From assembly GCA_900544615.1 (NCBI GenBank), contig UQVS01000009.1, positions 35,568-99,567 on the forward strand: a DNA stretch of 64,000 nt. The letters are read 5' to 3'. This stretch comes from an uncultured Oscillibacter sp. Its GTDB lineage: Bacteria; Bacillota; Clostridia; Oscillospirales; Oscillospiraceae. The translations under genes were made by a program, and so were the position numbers. Of this stretch, positions 27,651-35,961 are shown piece by piece. The notes below the pieces were generated by a model that saw only the letters and a program-made list of their open reading frames with translations, did no database searches and had not been told where the DNA came from. Position 1 is the stretch's first letter. Each line of letters starts with the position of its first letter.

Positions 27651-28144
27651 CGAAGCTGCTGGGCAGTCTGTGCGTGTTCGCCGCCGGGGGTATGGTCTGG
27701 TGGTCCCGGCGGCAGGAGCGGCAGAAGAAACGGCGGCTGCTCTCAGATCTGATCGCCGCACTGGGGCGGATGGAAACGGAGATCCGTCTGGCTCGAATAC
27801 CGCTGCCCCGGCTTCTGAAACGGCTGGCAGAGGGACGCGGCGAAGAAACGCGTGCTTTTTTTCAGGACGCTTTCAGAGAACTGGAAGCAGGGGAGACGCT
27901 TGCTGCGGCCTGGAATCGTGCAGTGGAAAAACTGGAACTGCCCAATGAGGACAAACAGGTGCTGCTGACCTTACAGGAAACCATGCAAGGCGATGAAACC
28001 AGTGCCTGTAAAGGCGTTTCACTTGCGAGAGAAAAACTCCAGAACCGGCTGAAAGAACTGGTTAATCAGCGTCCGGAGGAGGAAAAAAGAGCCACGGCCC
28101 TGTGCTTTTCCGCCGCCGCGCTGGTGGTGATCTTACTGATTTGA
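27647..28144 (+). CDS. spoIIIAB: Stage III sporulation protein AB
   Basis: 165-residue protein with an N-terminal membrane segment (about 4-20) and a C-terminal one (about 148-165) around a helical, charged domain that resembles type II secretion GspF-like proteins. It is part of the mother-cell side of the SpoIIIA channel. Conserved text includes LIAALGRMETEIR near 35-47 and EELVNQRPEEEKR-like sequence near 137-147. Confidence 0.92.
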   Translation: MTKLLGSLCVFAAGGMVWWSRRQERQKKRRLLSDLIAALGRMETEIRLARIPLPRLLKRLAEGRGEETRAFFQDAFRELEAGETLAAAWNRAVEKLELPNEDKQVLLTLQETMQGDETSACKGVSLAREKLQNRLKELVNQRPEEEKRATALCFSAAALVVILLI

Positions 28145-28154
28145 GGAATGAGAA

Positions 28155-28349
28155 ATGGATGTGGATCTGATTTTCAAAATTGCCGCCGTCGGGATTCTGG
28201 TAGCGGTTCTGAACCAGCTGCTGATCCGTTCCGGCCGGGAGGAGCAGGCCATGATGACCACACTGGCGGGGCTGGTGGTGGTCATGATGATTCTGGTGCG
28301 GGAGATCAGCGGGCTGTTCCAGCTCATCAAGACCCTGTTTGACCTTTGA
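28155..28349 (+). CDS. spoIIIAC: Stage III sporulation protein AC
   Basis: 64-residue protein with two membrane helices (about 5-24 and 34-57). The SpoIIIAC hallmarks FKIAAVGIL and GREEQAMMTTLAG are visible. ATG 28155 is chosen over the out-of-frame ATG at 28148; GAGGAA lies upstream. It ends one base before the spoIIIAD start. Confidence 0.93.
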   Translation: MDVDLIFKIAAVGILVAVLNQLLIRSGREEQAMMTTLAGLVVVMMILVREISGLFQLIKTLFDL

Positions 28350-28350
28350 G

Positions 28351-28737
28351 ATGGAGCTGGTAACACAGGCGGCGGGGATCTGCGTCATTGCGGCGCTGCT
28401 GGGACTGGTTCTCCGTCGGGGCAGCCCGGAGATCACGCTGCTGCTGGCATTGGCTGCGGCGGCTGTGGTTCTGCTGGCGCTGGGAAAGCCGCTGGGGGAA
28501 TTGCTGGCCTTTTTGAACCGGCTGGCGGAGCAGACCAGCGTTCCCTCTGCACTGTTTCTCCCACTGTACAAAACCGTCGGTATTGCGATGGTTGTAAAAG
28601 TAGGCGGCGGACTGTGCCGGGATGCCGGAGAAAGCGCGCTGGCATCGGTGCTGGAACTGGCGGGAACCGTCTGCGCTCTGCTGGCAGCGCTGCCCCTGCT
28701 GCGGGCGGTGCTGGAACTGATAGGAGAGCTGCTGTGA
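28351..28737 (+). CDS. spoIIIAD: Stage III sporulation protein AD
   Basis: 128-residue membrane protein with about four hydrophobic segments, paralogous to SpoIIIAC in its N-terminal part (ELVTQAAGICVIAALLGLVLR). Conserved LFLPLYKTVGIAMVVKVGG is near 69-88. ATG 28351 gives a standard length; an in-frame TTG at 28339 inside spoIIIAC is an alternative. The stop overlaps the GTG of spoIIIAE. Confidence 0.92.
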   Translation: MELVTQAAGICVIAALLGLVLRRGSPEITLLLALAAAAVVLLALGKPLGELLAFLNRLAEQTSVPSALFLPLYKTVGIAMVVKVGGGLCRDAGESALASVLELAGTVCALLAALPLLRAVLELIGELL

Positions 28738-29819
28738 GAAATTTCCGTAAAATTCTGCTTTTTCTGGGACTGGCCTGCCTGCTGCTGACGGTGCCGGTTC
28801 TGGCAGCGGAGCTACCGCCGGATGTGGAGAATGCGCTGCCACGGGAGGCAGGGAAGCTGCTGGATGGAGTTGGCCAATGGGATGCGGCCAGCCTGACCGA
28901 CGGGCTGCGCTCGATCTGGGTACACCTGCGAAAGGATGCCGGAGGCATCCTTTCGCGTCAGACCAGAGGGGCCGCGTCCATTCTGCTGGTCGTACTTTTG
29001 TGCAGCCTTGTGGGCGGATTTCAAAAAACCGCAGGAGCTTCCCCCCGGTTTCTCACCATGGCGGGGACGCTGGCAATTGCCGCCCTGACCGCAGGGAGTC
29101 TGGATTCCCTGATGGGCTCCGGCGCAGCGGCCATGGAACAGATGAATACCTTTTCCAAAGCGCTGCTGCCCATGCTGGCCGCCGTTTCCGCTCTGTCCGG
29201 CGGCGTGGCCGGAGCGACGCTGCGGCAGATTGCCACTGTGTTCTTTGCAGATCTGCTGTTGGAAGTGATCCACGGGCTGCTGATGCCCATGGTGTATCTC
29301 TATGCCGGAACGCTGGCTGCCGGAGGAAGCCTGTCCGACAGGCGGCTGCTGTCCGTGGCGGAGATGATCCGTTCCATCTGCGTCTGGCTGCTGACAACGG
29401 CGCTGCTGCTCTTTACGCTATATCTCACTGTCAGCGGTATTTTTGCCGGTACGGTGGACAGCGCACGGGTACGGGTGGCAAAAACCGCCATTTCTGGCGT
29501 GGTGCCGGTGGTGGGAGGCATTATCGCCGAGGCGTCGGAAACCGTGCTGGCCGGTGCGAGCGTGCTGAAGGGAACCATCGGGGTGTTCGGACTGCTGGGA
29601 GTGCTGGCTCTGTGCGCCTATCCTTTTTTGCAGCTGGGAATTCAGTATCTGCTCTACCAACTGACCAGATTTCTGGCTTCTGTGATCGGTAGCCCGGAGC
29701 TGTGCGCCGTCATCAAGGGACTGGGCGGCGCTTTTGGACTGATTTTGGGAATGGTGGGCAGCTGCGCGCTGGTGCTGCTGATCTCCATACTGGCTTCCGC
29801 GGCCGCGGTGACAGCATGA
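28734..29819 (+). CDS. spoIIIAE: Stage III sporulation protein AE
   Basis: Polytopic membrane protein of the SpoIIIA complex, 361 residues. It starts at GTG 28734, in a GTGA overlap with spoIIIAD and six bases after AGGAGA. This start yields a proper signal peptide (RKILLFLGLACLLL, then cleavage near AELPPDV). Many hydrophobic segments follow from about residue 80. Conserved LPMLAAVSALSGGVAGA near 145-161 is visible. A longer in-frame opening inside spoIIIAD is not credible. Confidence 0.93.
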   Translation: MRNFRKILLFLGLACLLLTVPVLAAELPPDVENALPREAGKLLDGVGQWDAASLTDGLRSIWVHLRKDAGGILSRQTRGAASILLVVLLCSLVGGFQKTAGASPRFLTMAGTLAIAALTAGSLDSLMGSGAAAMEQMNTFSKALLPMLAAVSALSGGVAGATLRQIATVFFADLLLEVIHGLLMPMVYLYAGTLAAGGSLSDRRLLSVAEMIRSICVWLLTTALLLFTLYLTVSGIFAGTVDSARVRVAKTAISGVVPVVGGIIAEASETVLAGASVLKGTIGVFGLLGVLALCAYPFLQLGIQYLLYQLTRFLASVIGSPELCAVIKGLGGAFGLILGMVGSCALVLLISILASAAAVTA

Positions 29820-30289
29820 TGGCGGCGGCGCGGACATGGCTGACGGCGGTGGCGGCGGTGACGCTGCTGCTGTCCGTGGCCGAGATGCTGGTGCCGCAGG
29901 GAAGCCTGCGGGAGATTGCATCCTTTACAGGCGGACTGATTCTGCTGGCCGTTTTGATGCAGCCGCTGGGAAAAATAGACCCGGCAAAAATCGACCTGAA
30001 TATCTCCCATTATCAGGAGGTTGTGGAGCAGCGGCAGACAGAGCTGGAAGCTTCCCAAAAAGAAGAACTGGCATCGCTCATAGAATCCAAAATGGAGACA
30101 TATATATCGGACAAGGCGAAAAGCATGAGCCTGACGCTCCGCGTTCAGGTGACTGCGGAGCCGGATGGCAGTGGCGTACCGGTTCCCGTAAGGGCAGAAC
30201 TGACGGGGCCGAGATCTGAAGAATTGTCCCGGTGGCTGGATGCGGAGTTGGGACTTCCGGCGGAAAGACAGGTGTGGAATGAAAACTGA
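29816..30289 (+). CDS. spoIIIAF: Stage III sporulation protein AF
   Basis: 157-residue protein with two N-terminal membrane helices (about 6-23 and 30-50) and a soluble domain facing the intermembrane space, typical of SpoIIIAF. ATG 29816 overlaps the spoIIIAE stop (ATGA). The C-terminal end overlaps spoIIIAG by 11 bases. Confidence 0.9.
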   Translation: MMAAARTWLTAVAAVTLLLSVAEMLVPQGSLREIASFTGGLILLAVLMQPLGKIDPAKIDLNISHYQEVVEQRQTELEASQKEELASLIESKMETYISDKAKSMSLTLRVQVTAEPDGSGVPVPVRAELTGPRSEELSRWLDAELGLPAERQVWNEN

Positions 30290-30791
30290 AGGGGTGCGGA
30301 AGCTATGGGATCGATACAAATACGCGGCGCTGATCCTGCTGGTGGGCGCAGGGCTGCTGTTATGGCCCGCTGGGAGCGGAGCCACAGCACAGACTGGGCA
30401 GAACGAAGCGTCACAGGTGTACGCGGTAGCGGAGAATCTGCAGGCGGAAATGGAGGAGATCCTGGGGCAGATTCAGGGCGTTGGAACCGTGCGGGTACTG
30501 CTGACCATGGATACCGACGGGGAACGTCAGCTGGCGCAGAATACGGAGCTGCAATACAGCGGCAGTACGGCGGCGCCGGAGGACTATTCCAGAGTTTCGG
30601 AAACGGTGCTGCTGGACGGGGGAGACCGGGAGGAGACCATGGTGACCCAGACGGCGTATCCCACGTACCGGGGGGCGTTGGTGGTGTGTCAGGGCGGCGA
30701 CCGGGCGGACGTGAAGCTGGCAGTCACCGCGGCGGTATCCGCCTTGACCGGGCTGCCCAGCGACCGCGTCACCGTGGCAAAGTGTCAGTGA
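30279..30791 (+). CDS. spoIIIAG: Stage III sporulation protein AG
   Basis: 170-residue protein with one membrane anchor (about 15-34) and a ring-building domain. In Bacillus SpoIIIAG forms a large ring in the intermembrane space. Conserved LQAEMEEILGQIQGVGTVRVLLT is near 56-78, along with YPTYRGALVVCQGGD near 128-142. The start at ATG 30279 gives a normal N-terminus. Confidence 0.93.
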   Translation: MKTEGVRKLWDRYKYAALILLVGAGLLLWPAGSGATAQTGQNEASQVYAVAENLQAEMEEILGQIQGVGTVRVLLTMDTDGERQLAQNTELQYSGSTAAPEDYSRVSETVLLDGGDREETMVTQTAYPTYRGALVVCQGGDRADVKLAVTAAVSALTGLPSDRVTVAKCQ

Positions 30792-30814
30792 TCATCTGGA
30801 GGAGGAAAGGAACT

Positions 30815-31369
30815 ATGAGCGGAAACGCAAAACGGAACATTGTGGTGGCAACCATGGCGGTACTGGTGTGCGCGGCAGTGGGACTGAACTGGAAATATTC
30901 CGGTCAGGAGGCCGTCCAACAGGCGGAGGAGACCGGGACAAAAATTCTGGGGGAGGCCGCGCTGGTCTCCGGGCAGGAGGATACCGGGTTGGCGGAGGAC
31001 ACGGTCTATGAGGGGGACGACTATTTTGCCTCGGCCCGGCTGACCCGTCAGCAGGCCCGCGACAGCGCCATTTCCCTGCTGGAAGACGCCGCCAGTCAGG
31101 AGGACGCGGATCAGGAAACGGCAAATCAGGCGTCGGAGAGCATTCAGGTGCTGGCGTCCTACACGTTAAAAGAAGCACAGATCGAAAATCTGGTGACGGC
31201 CAAGGGCTATGCGGACTGCGTGGCCTTCATGGGGGACGACGCCATCAGCATTGTGGTATCCACAGAGGATGGAACGCTGGACGCCGCGGATGTAGCGAAG
31301 ATCACGGACATTGCCATGACGGAGACCGGCTACGCCGCCAGCGCCATTCGCATTATGGCGGCAAATTAG
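30815..31369 (+). CDS. spoIIIAH: Stage III sporulation protein AH
   Basis: 184-residue protein that, in Bacillus, docks to forespore SpoIIQ to join the two membranes. One N-terminal membrane helix (about 7-24), an acidic low-complexity linker, and the YscJ/FliF-like fold at the C-terminus (IQVLASYTLKEAQIENLVTA near 110-129). ATG 30815 follows GGAGGAGG and AAAGG. Last gene of the operon. Confidence 0.93.
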   Translation: MSGNAKRNIVVATMAVLVCAAVGLNWKYSGQEAVQQAEETGTKILGEAALVSGQEDTGLAEDTVYEGDDYFASARLTRQQARDSAISLLEDAASQEDADQETANQASESIQVLASYTLKEAQIENLVTAKGYADCVAFMGDDAISIVVSTEDGTLDAADVAKITDIAMTETGYAASAIRIMAAN

Positions 31370-31372
31370 CTG

Positions 31373-31401
31373 TTGTATTTTTCTGAATTGCATGGTACAA
31401 T
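31373..31401 (+). promoter_or_regulatory. Sigma-A-type promoter for the Asp23-family gene and nusB
   Basis: -35 TTGTAT (31373-31378) and -10 TACAAT (31396-31401), 17-base spacer, starting four bases after the spoIIIAH stop. It frees the housekeeping genes from sporulation control. Confidence 0.65.
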
Positions 31402-31451
31402 AACTCATTAGAAATGAAGCTTATTGTCATGGTACAAAAAGGAGAATCACA

Positions 31452-31829
31452 ATGGCTGAAAATAAGGGCTATATGACATTGTCTGACGAGCAGGGCAGTA
31501 TTCACATCTCCGAGGAGGTCATCGCAGCCATCGCGGTGGGCGCTGTCCGGGAGGTGGAAGGTGTTTCCGGCATGATGGGCAATCTGGGTACCAGTGTTGC
31601 GGATCTGGTAACCAATAAGAAAGGCGCACAGAAAAACGCCAAGGGCGTGAAGATCGAGATGACGGAAAACGGGCTGATTCTGGATCTGTATCTCACCGTG
31701 GCTTACGGCCATGCCATTCCCGAAGTGGCGGAGAATGCCCAGAAGGCAGTGGCTTCCGCCGTCAGCGCCATGACGGGCTGCACGGTGGAGACCGTGAATA
31801 TCCACGTGGGCGGCGTGACACTGGCCTGA
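31452..31829 (+). CDS. Asp23/Gls24-family envelope stress protein (YqhY-like)
   Basis: 125-residue Asp23/Gls24-family protein. The equivalent yqhY lies before nusB in Bacillus and is linked to control of acetyl-CoA carboxylase and lipid balance. Conserved GSIHISEEVIAAIAVGAVREVEGV is near 16-39 and NIHVGGVT near the end. Its location between spoIIIAH and nusB matches the Firmicutes order. Confidence 0.9.
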   Translation: MAENKGYMTLSDEQGSIHISEEVIAAIAVGAVREVEGVSGMMGNLGTSVADLVTNKKGAQKNAKGVKIEMTENGLILDLYLTVAYGHAIPEVAENAQKAVASAVSAMTGCTVETVNIHVGGVTLA

Positions 31830-31866
31830 GCGGGCCTGAACAAGAGAGAAAAGGACGAGAGATGTT

Positions 31867-32316
31867 ATGGTACGGAACACTGCACGGGAAATTGCCGCGC
31901 ATCTATCCTATGAGCTGAGTTTTACGGATAAAACAGTCGATGAGCTGCTGAAGGAGCGGCTGACGCCGGAGTCTTTTGCAGAGCTGGCAGAGGAGGATCC
32001 CCTTTACGCGGACGCCCCCAATGCCAAGCAGGCAGCCTACATCACCCGTCTGGTGAAGGGTGTGGACGAACACGCCGCCGAGCTGGACGGCTACATTGCC
32101 AAGTACTCCAAGGGCTGGAAGTTCTCCCGGATCCCGCTGGTGGCCTCTGCCATCATGCGGGTGGCCATGTACGAGATCCTGTACATGGAGGACATTCCCA
32201 ACGGTGCCGCCATCAATGAGGCGGTGGAGATTGCCAAAAAGTACGAAACGCCGGAGACGGCCAAATTCATCAACGGCATTCTGGGCAGCTTTGTGCGGGA
32301 GGAGATCTCCCAGTAA
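31867..32316 (+). CDS. nusB: Transcription antitermination factor NusB
   Basis: NusB binds boxA RNA with S10 (NusE) for antitermination in rRNA operons. It is 149 residues, all-helical, with the family blocks SRIPLVASAIMRVAMYEIL near 95-113 and the C-terminal AINEAVEIAKKYETPETAKFINGIL near 119-143. An out-of-frame ATG lies at 31862. A terminator follows. Confidence 0.95.
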   Translation: MVRNTAREIAAHLSYELSFTDKTVDELLKERLTPESFAELAEEDPLYADAPNAKQAAYITRLVKGVDEHAAELDGYIAKYSKGWKFSRIPLVASAIMRVAMYEILYMEDIPNGAAINEAVEIAKKYETPETAKFINGILGSFVREEISQ

Positions 32317-32328
32317 TCCTGCAGAACC

Positions 32329-32375
32329 GGCAGAGCGGACGCGGCGCAGGCCGCAGGCCGCTCTGCCTTTTGTGT
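32329..32375 (+). terminator. Terminator after nusB
   Basis: GGCAGAGCGG (32329-32338) pairs perfectly with CCGCTCTGCC (32358-32367); TTTTGTGTT follows. The 19-base loop is GC-rich and could extend the structure. Confidence 0.75.
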
Positions 32376-32399
32376 TATTTGTCATGCGGAGGAGGATAC

Positions 32400-33491
32400 A
32401 TGGAGCAGAGAAACCGGGGCGTTGACCTGCTGCGGATGGTTGCCATGTGGATGGTGGTCATTCTGCATATTCTGAATAAGGGCGGCGCTCTGGGAGCATC
32501 GGCTCCGCTGTCCGCAGGGCGTGAAACGGCCCTCCTGCTGGACATGGCCGCCTACTGCGCCGTAGACTGCTACGGAATGATCTCCGGGTATGTGGGTGCG
32601 GGCCATCGCTTCCGATACAGCGGTGCGGTTGCCCTCTGGCTGCGGACGGCGTTTTATACGCTGCTCATCACGGCGGTCTTTGCGGCGTTCCTGCCGGGCA
32701 GCGTCAACGGAGACCGGGTGCTGCGGGCGTTCTTCCCGGTGCTGTTTCGGCAGTACTGGTATGTAACGGCCTATTTCGGAATGTGCCTGTTCATTCCCTT
32801 TTTCAATCTGCTTCTGGAGCGCCTGACCCGCCGGCAGGCAAAGGTTCTGGCGCTGTCCCTTGTGCTGATCTTTTCCCTTTTGCCCACCCTGCGGCAAGGA
32901 GACGTATTCCTGACGGACAACGGCTACAGCGTCCTGTGGCTGTCCTGCCTGTATCTGCTGGGCGGCATCCTGCGTCTGCACGGCAGGCCTGCCCGGAAAC
33001 CGGTTCGCTGGGCGGCGGTTTACGGGCTTTGCGTGCTGGCGACCTGGCTTGTCAAGCTGGCGGGAGACCGGCTGTGGATGTCCCGGACAGGCCAGCTCTG
33101 TGACAGGGTTCTGCTGACCGCCTACACATCGCCCACCATTTTGCTGGCGACAGCGGCCCTGGTGCTGTGTTTTACGGGGCTGCGGATTGGTCCCGGTTTC
33201 GGCAGTTTCATCGAAAAGGCGTCGCCGCTGGCTTTCAGCGTCTACCTGATCCACGCCCATCCGCTGATCTGGGAGCATTGGCTGGCCGGGCGGTTCGCAT
33301 TTCTGGCGGACAAGCCGCCGCTTTCTCTGGCAGCAGGCGTACTGGGGGCGGCTTTCGGCATTTACGCGGTCTGTTCGCTGGCGGATCTTCTGCGGGCGTG
33401 CCTGTTCCGTATTTTCCGCATCAAAGCGTTTTCACAGCGGTTGGAGGCGGCCGTTCTGACCCGGTTCCAACCATGGCTGGATAAGGAGTAA
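32400..33491 (+). CDS. Acyltransferase 3 family membrane protein
   Basis: 363-residue polytopic protein of the acyltransferase 3 family, which O-acylates sugars or surface polymers. The opening RGVDLLRMVAMWMVVILHI, with His in VILHI near 22, is the family's catalytic start. About ten membrane helices follow, and YWYVTAYFGMCL near 119-130 is typical. ATG 32400 follows GGAGGAGG. The substrate is unknown. It is an insert between nusB and xseA, where other Firmicutes often carry folD. Confidence 0.85.
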   Translation: MEQRNRGVDLLRMVAMWMVVILHILNKGGALGASAPLSAGRETALLLDMAAYCAVDCYGMISGYVGAGHRFRYSGAVALWLRTAFYTLLITAVFAAFLPGSVNGDRVLRAFFPVLFRQYWYVTAYFGMCLFIPFFNLLLERLTRRQAKVLALSLVLIFSLLPTLRQGDVFLTDNGYSVLWLSCLYLLGGILRLHGRPARKPVRWAAVYGLCVLATWLVKLAGDRLWMSRTGQLCDRVLLTAYTSPTILLATAALVLCFTGLRIGPGFGSFIEKASPLAFSVYLIHAHPLIWEHWLAGRFAFLADKPPLSLAAGVLGAAFGIYAVCSLADLLRACLFRIFRIKAFSQRLEAAVLTRFQPWLDKE

Positions 33492-33494
33492 TCC

Positions 33495-34712
33495 ATGGAA
33501 CAACATATTTTCAGCGTTACGGAGGTCAACGAACTGGTAAAGCGTCTGCTGGACAATGAGCCGATGCTTTCCGGCATCTGCGTCCGTGGTGAGATCTCCA
33601 ACTACAAAATGTACCCCTCCGGGCATCACTATTTTTCCCTGAAGGATGCCACCGGCGCCATTCGGTGCGTCATGTTCAGGGGGCAGGCCATGCGGCTGCG
33701 GTTCCGGCCGGAAAACGGCATGAAAGTGCTGGTGACAGGCCGGGTCAGCGTGTTTCCAAGGGACGGCGCCTATCAGCTCTACTGCAATACCATGACCCCG
33801 GAGGGAGCCGGTGATCTGGCGCTGGCCTTTGAGCAGCTGAAAGAGCGGCTGTACAAAGAAGGGCTTTTTGACGAGGGCCGCAAGAAGCCTCTGCCGGAAT
33901 TCCCGGAGAGAATCGCTGTCGTGACATCCTCTGCCGGAGCGGCGGTCCACGATATGATCCGGATTCTGCGGCGGCGTTACCCGCTGGCCAAGGTGATCCT
34001 GCTGCCGGTGCGGGTACAGGGAGCGGAAGCGCCGCCGGAGATTGCCGGCGCTATCCGGTATGCCGATCAATGGAAAATCGGTGATGTGATCATCACCGGC
34101 CGGGGCGGCGGCTCCATGGAGGATCTCTGGGCCTTTAACGACGAACGGGTGGCGCGGGCCATCTATGCCTGCGAAACGCCGGTGATCTCTGCCGTGGGCC
34201 ATGAGCCGGACGTGACCATTTCCGACTTCGTGGCAGACCGGCGGGCGTCTACGCCGTCCAATGCCGCAGAGATCGCGGTGCCGGACCGGGCGGAGCTGCT
34301 GCGGCATCTGAGCAGTCTCTCGGAACGAATGAATACCAGCGAGGCTACCCGGCTGCAAACGCTGCGGGAGCGCTTGGACGCGCTGAAGCAGAAGCGGGTG
34401 CTGACGGATCAGCTGGCTTATGTACAGGACAGGCGGATGGAGCTGGCGCATCTCCAGCAGCGGCTGGGAGATCTGACACGAGCCACTATTACGGAAAAGC
34501 AGAAAGCCTTTACAGCCCTTGCGGCGTCTCTGGATGCCATGAGCCCGCTGAAGGTTCTGGGCCGGGGCTATGCCATGGCCCGGAACGAAGGGGGCCGTGT
34601 GCTGAAAAGCAGCGGGGAAGTGGCCATTGGAGACCGGGTTCATGTGACCCTTGGCAGCGGCGGGTTCACCGCCGTGGTGGATGAAATTGAGGAGGAACAA
34701 CATGGCGGCTAA
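33495..34712 (+). CDS. xseA: Exodeoxyribonuclease VII large subunit
   Basis: Large subunit of the single-strand-specific exonuclease VII. An N-terminal OB fold (FSVTEVNELVKRLLD near 5-19; VRGEISNYK near 30) precedes the catalytic domain with VVTSSAGAAVHDMIRILRRR near 140-159 and GRGGGSMEDLWAFN near 201-214. ISAVGHEPDVT near 229-239 is also present. A coiled-coil C-terminal part follows, ending with the conserved LGRGYAMAR. It is 405 residues and overlaps xseB. Confidence 0.97.
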   Translation: MEQHIFSVTEVNELVKRLLDNEPMLSGICVRGEISNYKMYPSGHHYFSLKDATGAIRCVMFRGQAMRLRFRPENGMKVLVTGRVSVFPRDGAYQLYCNTMTPEGAGDLALAFEQLKERLYKEGLFDEGRKKPLPEFPERIAVVTSSAGAAVHDMIRILRRRYPLAKVILLPVRVQGAEAPPEIAGAIRYADQWKIGDVIITGRGGGSMEDLWAFNDERVARAIYACETPVISAVGHEPDVTISDFVADRRASTPSNAAEIAVPDRAELLRHLSSLSERMNTSEATRLQTLRERLDALKQKRVLTDQLAYVQDRRMELAHLQQRLGDLTRATITEKQKAFTALAASLDAMSPLKVLGRGYAMARNEGGRVLKSSGEVAIGDRVHVTLGSGGFTAVVDEIEEEQHGG

Positions 34713-34938
34713 AAAACTGAGCTTTGAGGAGAAGCTGTCCCGGCTGGAGGAAATCGTGGCGGCGCTGGAAAAGGGCGACGCTCCGCTGGCGGATTCCCTG
34801 ACCTTATTTGAAGAAGGAACCAAGCTGGCCAACGCCTGTACCACGGAACTGGACAAGGCAGAGCAGCAGGTGGTCAAGCTGATGAAGGGGCCGGACAGCG
34901 CGCCGGTAGAACTGCCCTTTGAGAGTACGGAGGATTGA
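34702..34938 (+). CDS. xseB: Exodeoxyribonuclease VII small subunit
   Basis: 78-residue small subunit of exonuclease VII, helical and acidic, with the family core SFEEKLSRLEEIVAALEKGD near 7-26 and SLTLFEEGTKLANAC near 32-46. ATG 34702 lies inside the 3' end of xseA with GAGGAGG upstream. It ends one base before ispA. Confidence 0.95.
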   Translation: MAAKKLSFEEKLSRLEEIVAALEKGDAPLADSLTLFEEGTKLANACTTELDKAEQQVVKLMKGPDSAPVELPFESTED

Positions 34939-34939
34939 C

Positions 34940-35818
34940 ATGGAAAAGACTGCGTTTGACACCCGGTATCATGGGTATCTGACTATAATTGAGGACTACC
35001 TGAATGGCCTGTTTGTAAAGGAGAACCACTGGACGGATTTGTATGAGGCCATGCGCTACAGTTTGCTCTCCGGCGGAAAGCGGCTCCGCCCGGTGATGAC
35101 CCTGGAATTTGCCCGGCTGTGCGGTCTGGACTGGCATGCGGCGGTGCCGGTGGGCTGTGCGCTAGAACTGGTCCACACCTATTCCCTGATCCACGACGAC
35201 CTGCCCTGCATGGACGATGATGATCTCCGCCGGGGCAAGCCCACCAACCACAAGATCTACGGGGAAACGCTGGCGGTATTGGCAGGGGACGCCCTCCAGC
35301 CGGAGGCATACCGCCTGATCCTGACGGCTCCCGGTCTGACGGATGCTCAACGGGCGGACTGCGCTCTGATTCTGGCAAACGCCTCCGGCGCTGACGGCAT
35401 GGTGGCCGGGCAGGTGCTGGATACGCTCCACAGCTGCCGGACGGAGCCGGAGGTGGCGGAGGTCCACCACCTGAAAACCGGTGCCATGATCGCCGGAGCC
35501 TGTATGCTGGGCGTGGCGGCGGCTGGCGGCAGCGACGCTGCCCGGAAAGCCGCTGAGGAGTACGGTTACCAACTGGGGCTGGCCTTCCAGATCCGGGACG
35601 ATATGCTGGACGTCATCGGTGACGCCGGCGAGTTCGGAAAGCCCATCGGCTCCGACAGGGAAGAGGGGAAGGTCACTTATGTGGATCTTCTGGGACTGGA
35701 CAGCTGCGACAAGCTGGTTCATGAGCTGACGGAAAAGGCCGTGGCGGCGGTATCCGATCTGGATCGGGACGGATTCCTGACGGCGCTGGCTGAAAGTCTG
35801 ACAGAACGAAAGAAATGA
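34940..35818 (+). CDS. ispA: Polyprenyl (farnesyl) diphosphate synthase
   Basis: Short-chain isoprenyl diphosphate synthase condensing IPP with allylic diphosphates, probably to farnesyl diphosphate, for undecaprenyl and quinone synthesis. First aspartate-rich motif DDLPCMDDDD near 87-96 followed by RRGKPTNHK; second motif FQIRDDMLDVIGD near 215-227. GGKRLRP near 46-52 is also seen. It is 292 residues. It is the last gene before the OLE RNA and supplies the substrate for UppS, encoded at 55.3 kb. Confidence 0.95.
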   Translation: MEKTAFDTRYHGYLTIIEDYLNGLFVKENHWTDLYEAMRYSLLSGGKRLRPVMTLEFARLCGLDWHAAVPVGCALELVHTYSLIHDDLPCMDDDDLRRGKPTNHKIYGETLAVLAGDALQPEAYRLILTAPGLTDAQRADCALILANASGADGMVAGQVLDTLHSCRTEPEVAEVHHLKTGAMIAGACMLGVAAAGGSDAARKAAEEYGYQLGLAFQIRDDMLDVIGDAGEFGKPIGSDREEGKVTYVDLLGLDSCDKLVHELTEKAVAAVSDLDRDGFLTALAESLTERKK

Positions 35819-35826
35819 TTTGCGGA

Positions 35827-35859
35827 ACAGCCGGAAAGCTTGCTTTCCGGCTGTCTTTT
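35827..35859 (+). terminator. Terminator between ispA and the OLE RNA
   Basis: ACAGCCGGAAAGC (35827-35839) and GCTTTCCGGCTGT (35842-35854) form a 13-base-pair stem followed by CTTTT. It separates OLE transcription from the xse-ispA operon. Confidence 0.88.
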
Positions 35860-35926
35860 GCAGGGAAACGCCAGAACGGCTTCCAGAAATTACCGCCCGG
35901 TTTGTTGTGTATATATACAGAAATAG

Positions 35927-35955
35927 TTGCATATTGCCGCAAGGTATGCTATACT
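35927..35955 (+). promoter_or_regulatory. Promoter of the OLE RNA
   Basis: -35 TTGCAT (35927-35932) and -10 TATACT (35950-35955), 17-base spacer. The expected start is about 35962, just at the first bases of the closing helix of the RNA. Confidence 0.75.
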
Positions 35956-35961
35956 GTCAGG

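Noticed and set aside
28614..28733. N-terminal extension of spoIIIAE into spoIIIAD
   Set aside because: The extension would overlap spoIIIAD by 120 bases and destroy the signal peptide; GTG 28734 has a ribosome binding site and a GTGA overlap.
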